64,000 nucleotides of DNA from JBOHRE01 sp050732635. GTDB taxonomy: Bacteria; Gemmatimonadota; Gemmatimonadetes; Longimicrobiales; RSA9. A program made the position numbers and the translations under genes. Below, in pieces: positions 62,298 to 64,000 of the stretch (the first letter of the stretch is position 1; each line of letters opens with the position of its first letter). The DNA lies in the NCBI GenBank assembly GCA_050732635.1, contig JBOHRE010000001.1, positions 1 to 64,000 on the forward strand, written 5' to 3'. Below the pieces are notes generated by a model. The model had not been told where the DNA came from, searched no databases, and was given only the letters and a program-made list of their open reading frames with translations.

Positions 62298-62992
62298 TCG
62301 ATCGCGACCAGCCGCCCCGCCTCGAGCCGCAGCCTGCGGGTGACGAGGTCCGCCGCACGATCCACGTCGTGGGTGGCGATGAGCGTGGCGCCAGGGTGGT
62401 CGCCGACCTCGCGCACCAGCTCGTGCACGAGTCGGATGCCGTCGCTGTCGAACGCGGCATGCGGTTCATCGAGCAGCAGCAGCCGCGGCGGCCGCAACCA
62501 GAGTCGGGCCAGCGCCAGGCGCCGTTGCATGCCGACGGAGTAGTCGCGCGCGCGGAGGTCGGCATCGTCGAGCAGACCGACCCGCTCCAGCAGCGCATCG
62601 ATGCGGGTCTTCTCGACGATCAGACCGAGCATGCGCATTGCGAAGCGCAAGTTCTCACGCGCCGTGAGATCGGGATACACACCACTCGCGTGGCCGAGCA
62701 TTCCCGTGCTCGCACGCACGGCATTGCCCTCCTGGGCGAGGTCATGACCGAAAATCCGGCCGCCTCCGCGCGTGGGCCGCGTCAGAGTCGCGAGCACCCG
62801 CAGCAGCGTGGTCTTGCCACTACCGTTGCGGCCGAAGAGCGCCACCACCTCGCCGACGCCGATCTGCAGATCGACACCGCGCAACACCCAGCGGCGACCG
62901 AATCGCTTCGCAACTCCCTCGAGAACGGCCGGCAGCGCTCCGCCCCGCGGGCTCTGCGCTGCCGGGACCGGCTCACTGAGGTCCACGCTCAC
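62294..62992 (-). CDS. ccmA: haem exporter ABC ATPase CcmA
   Basis: A 232-residue ABC ATPase. Walker A is ALFGRNGSGKTTLL, the signature is YSVGMQRRLALARLWL (LSGGQ changed to YSVGM, seen also in other CcmA proteins), Walker B is LLLLDEPHAAFD, and the switch His is in LIATHDVDRA. It drives release of holo-CcmE. Its start overlaps the lemA stop by 20 nt. Downstream it overlaps ccmB. Confidence 0.93.
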   Translation of the reverse strand: MSVDLSEPVPAAQSPRGGALPAVLEGVAKRFGRRWVLRGVDLQIGVGEVVALFGRNGSGKTTLLRVLATLTRPTRGGGRIFGHDLAQEGNAVRASTGMLGHASGVYPDLTARENLRFAMRMLGLIVEKTRIDALLERVGLLDDADLRARDYSVGMQRRLALARLWLRPPRLLLLDEPHAAFDSDGIRLVHELVREVGDHPGATLIATHDVDRAADLVTRRLRLEAGRLVAIE

Positions 62993-63569
62993 GGTCGAAC
63001 TCGACAGCCGGCGCCGTCGTCGCTTCCTCGGACGCCTCGACTGGATCGCGCCGCTCGGCGCCGATGACGCGCGCTGTCAGAGCCTGCGGGAATTGCCGGA
63101 TGTAAGTGTTGTAGGTTCGCACGGTCTCGTTGTAGTCGTGGCGTGTGACCGCGATCCGATTCTCCGTCTCGGTCAACTCATCCTGTAGCGCAATGAAGCT
63201 GTCATTGGCCCGAAGCGTCGGATAGGCTTCCACAGCGACATTCAGGAAGAGTCGAAGATTCTCCGAGACGGCCGCGCTGGCCCGCCCGAGCTCGTCGCCC
63301 TCCGCGCCCTGCTCGACCGCGCGCGCGACCTCCTGCCTGGCGCTGTTCAGGCCTGCCCGCGCACGCGCCACCTCGGTGAACGTCTCCTGCTCGAACGCTG
63401 CCGCCTCGTCCACCGTCGCGACCAGATTCGGAATCAGATCGTTTCGCCGCATCAATTCCGCTTCGATGTTGGCGCGCGCCGCGGTCGTTGCCTCGTCCAG
63501 CTCCTGGATCCGATTGTACCCACAGCCAGATACCAGTACCACCAAGCAGAGTCCTAGCGCTCGGCTCAT
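62973..63569 (-). CDS. lemA: LemA family lipoprotein
   Basis: A 198-residue LemA-type protein with a lipobox (LVVLVSGCGYN). The family pattern of long helices is clear: NDLIPNLVATVDEAAAFEQETFTEVARARAGL, then LNVAVEAYPTLRANDSFIALQDELTETENRIAVTRHDYNETVRTYNTYIRQFP. LemA function is not settled. It overlaps ccmA by 20 nt and the upstream gene by 4 nt, so lies at the head of the cytochrome c operon, an unusual partner. Confidence 0.93.
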   Translation of the reverse strand: MSRALGLCLVVLVSGCGYNRIQELDEATTAARANIEAELMRRNDLIPNLVATVDEAAAFEQETFTEVARARAGLNSARQEVARAVEQGAEGDELGRASAAVSENLRLFLNVAVEAYPTLRANDSFIALQDELTETENRIAVTRHDYNETVRTYNTYIRQFPQALTARVIGAERRDPVEASEEATTAPAVEFDRERGPQ

Positions 63570-64000
63570 GAGCCTGTCTCCTCGGGTGACGCGTCGATAT
63601 GGTCGGCGAGCCGTTCCATGGCTTGGAAGTAGCCGCCGACCACGGGTTCGTCCAGACTCCAGGCCGGAGGCCGCCGCCGCCCGCGCGCTTCACGGGCGCG
63701 CTGCAGCGGGGCATCGTCGCAGCCCAGCAATTCGCAACCCTGACGCAGCACGCTTTCGTCGCGGGCCGGCACGACTCGACCCGCCAGACGCAACGCGGCG
63801 CGCATGTAGGTCATGAATGATGGCAGGGCGCGCAGCAGCAGGCTGCCGATCTCTGATGGCTTTGCCGCCGCCACCATGAGCCCCTCGCGAAGCTGTATGA
63901 TTTTGCCGCGCAGCTCGCGCTCGGCTTGCAGCCGGAGTGCCCGCCGCTGCACCTCGAGGCCTTCGAGCGGATCCGCACCGTACAGCATTCGGTGCGCCTC
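63566..64000 (-). CDS. hypothetical protein, 5' partial at window edge
   Basis: The C-terminal at least 140 residues of a gene whose frame is open through the window end. Visible are a helical, hydrophobic stretch (GSLLLRALPSFMTYMRAALRL), a short PARDESVLRQGCELLGCDD part, and the tail PVVGGYFQAMERLADHIDA. I do not recognise the family; a nucleotidyltransferase-type domain may lie in the missing part. An internal ATG at 63988 could also be the start. Its stop overlaps lemA by 4 nt. Confidence 0.6.
   Translation of the reverse strand, partial: EAHRMLYGADPLEGLEVQRRALRLQAERELRGKIIQLREGLMVAAAKPSEIGSLLLRALPSFMTYMRAALRLAGRVVPARDESVLRQGCELLGCDDAPLQRAREARGRRRPPAWSLDEPVVGGYFQAMERLADHIDASPEETGS

Noticed and set aside
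1..64000. tRNA, rRNA and riboswitch genes
   Set aside because: Intergenic gaps are short and none shows cloverleaf, rRNA or known riboswitch features by eye.

Overview
This window reads as a chromosomal segment of a high-GC, diderm, LPS-making bacterium. A Gemmatimonadota-like organism is my best guess: it combines Kdo/Lpt lipopolysaccharide genes, TamA/TamB-type outer-membrane assembly, futalosine-pathway menaquinone genes, system I cytochrome c maturation, sigma-54, a C4-zinc L32 and a UPF0182 protein. The placement is inferred from gene content, not from a search. Coding density is very high and many neighbours overlap by 4 nt (ATGA or GTGA). No stretch over 300 nt lacks a gene; the longest gaps are 42772-43057, 23017-23231 and 46403-46601. 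I saw no rRNA, tRNA, CRISPR array, transposase or prophage.

Layout. 1-6.4 kb: end of a UPF0182 membrane protein, carbamate kinase, sucCD, an EIIA-CBS fusion and ndk. 6.4-15.5 kb: yceD-rpmF-plsX-fabH-fabD-fabG-acpP-fabF, running by overlapping codons into mqnE-mqnC, then ispF. 15.5-19.1 kb: DedA, XerD-type recombinase, a VapBC module and an SGNH-like lipoprotein. The last two lie between arrays of a GGTTSGT heptad. 19.1-23.2 kb: pabA/trpG, an unusual surface protein (bactofilin-like helix plus barrel) and an M28 peptidase bracketed by GGGCTS hexad arrays. 23.2-32.9 kb: kdsB-pyrG-kdsA-kdsC-kdsD-lptC-lptA-like-lptB-rpoN, which makes Kdo, activates it with CTP and exports LPS. LptB here carries about 150 extra N-terminal residues. 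32.9-42.8 kb: envelope glycan and lipid genes (GT2s, flippase-like protein, YfhO protein, two GT4s, methyltransferase, polyprenol-phosphate mannosyltransferase, zinc-ribbon protein, PlsC). 43-45.6 kb: LigD. 45.7-56.3 kb: YfgM-like TPR protein, a lipoprotein-type TamA (TamL-like) with TamB, a GWxTD-like secreted protein, a small barrel protein and a family 4 uracil-DNA glycosylase. 56.3-64 kb (minus strand): a polar operon running hypothetical-lemA-ccmABCDEFGH-lgt, with a 46-residue ccmD hidden in it.

The most unusual signals are the short phased G-rich arrays at the edges of accessory genes (17012-19043 and 21273-23132), the LptB fusion, the CX5CX2C radical-SAM motif in MqnE, and the palindrome-rich leader of ligD. 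I did not find a clearly new multi-gene defence or mobile system; the array-bracketed cassettes are the best candidate for something undescribed.
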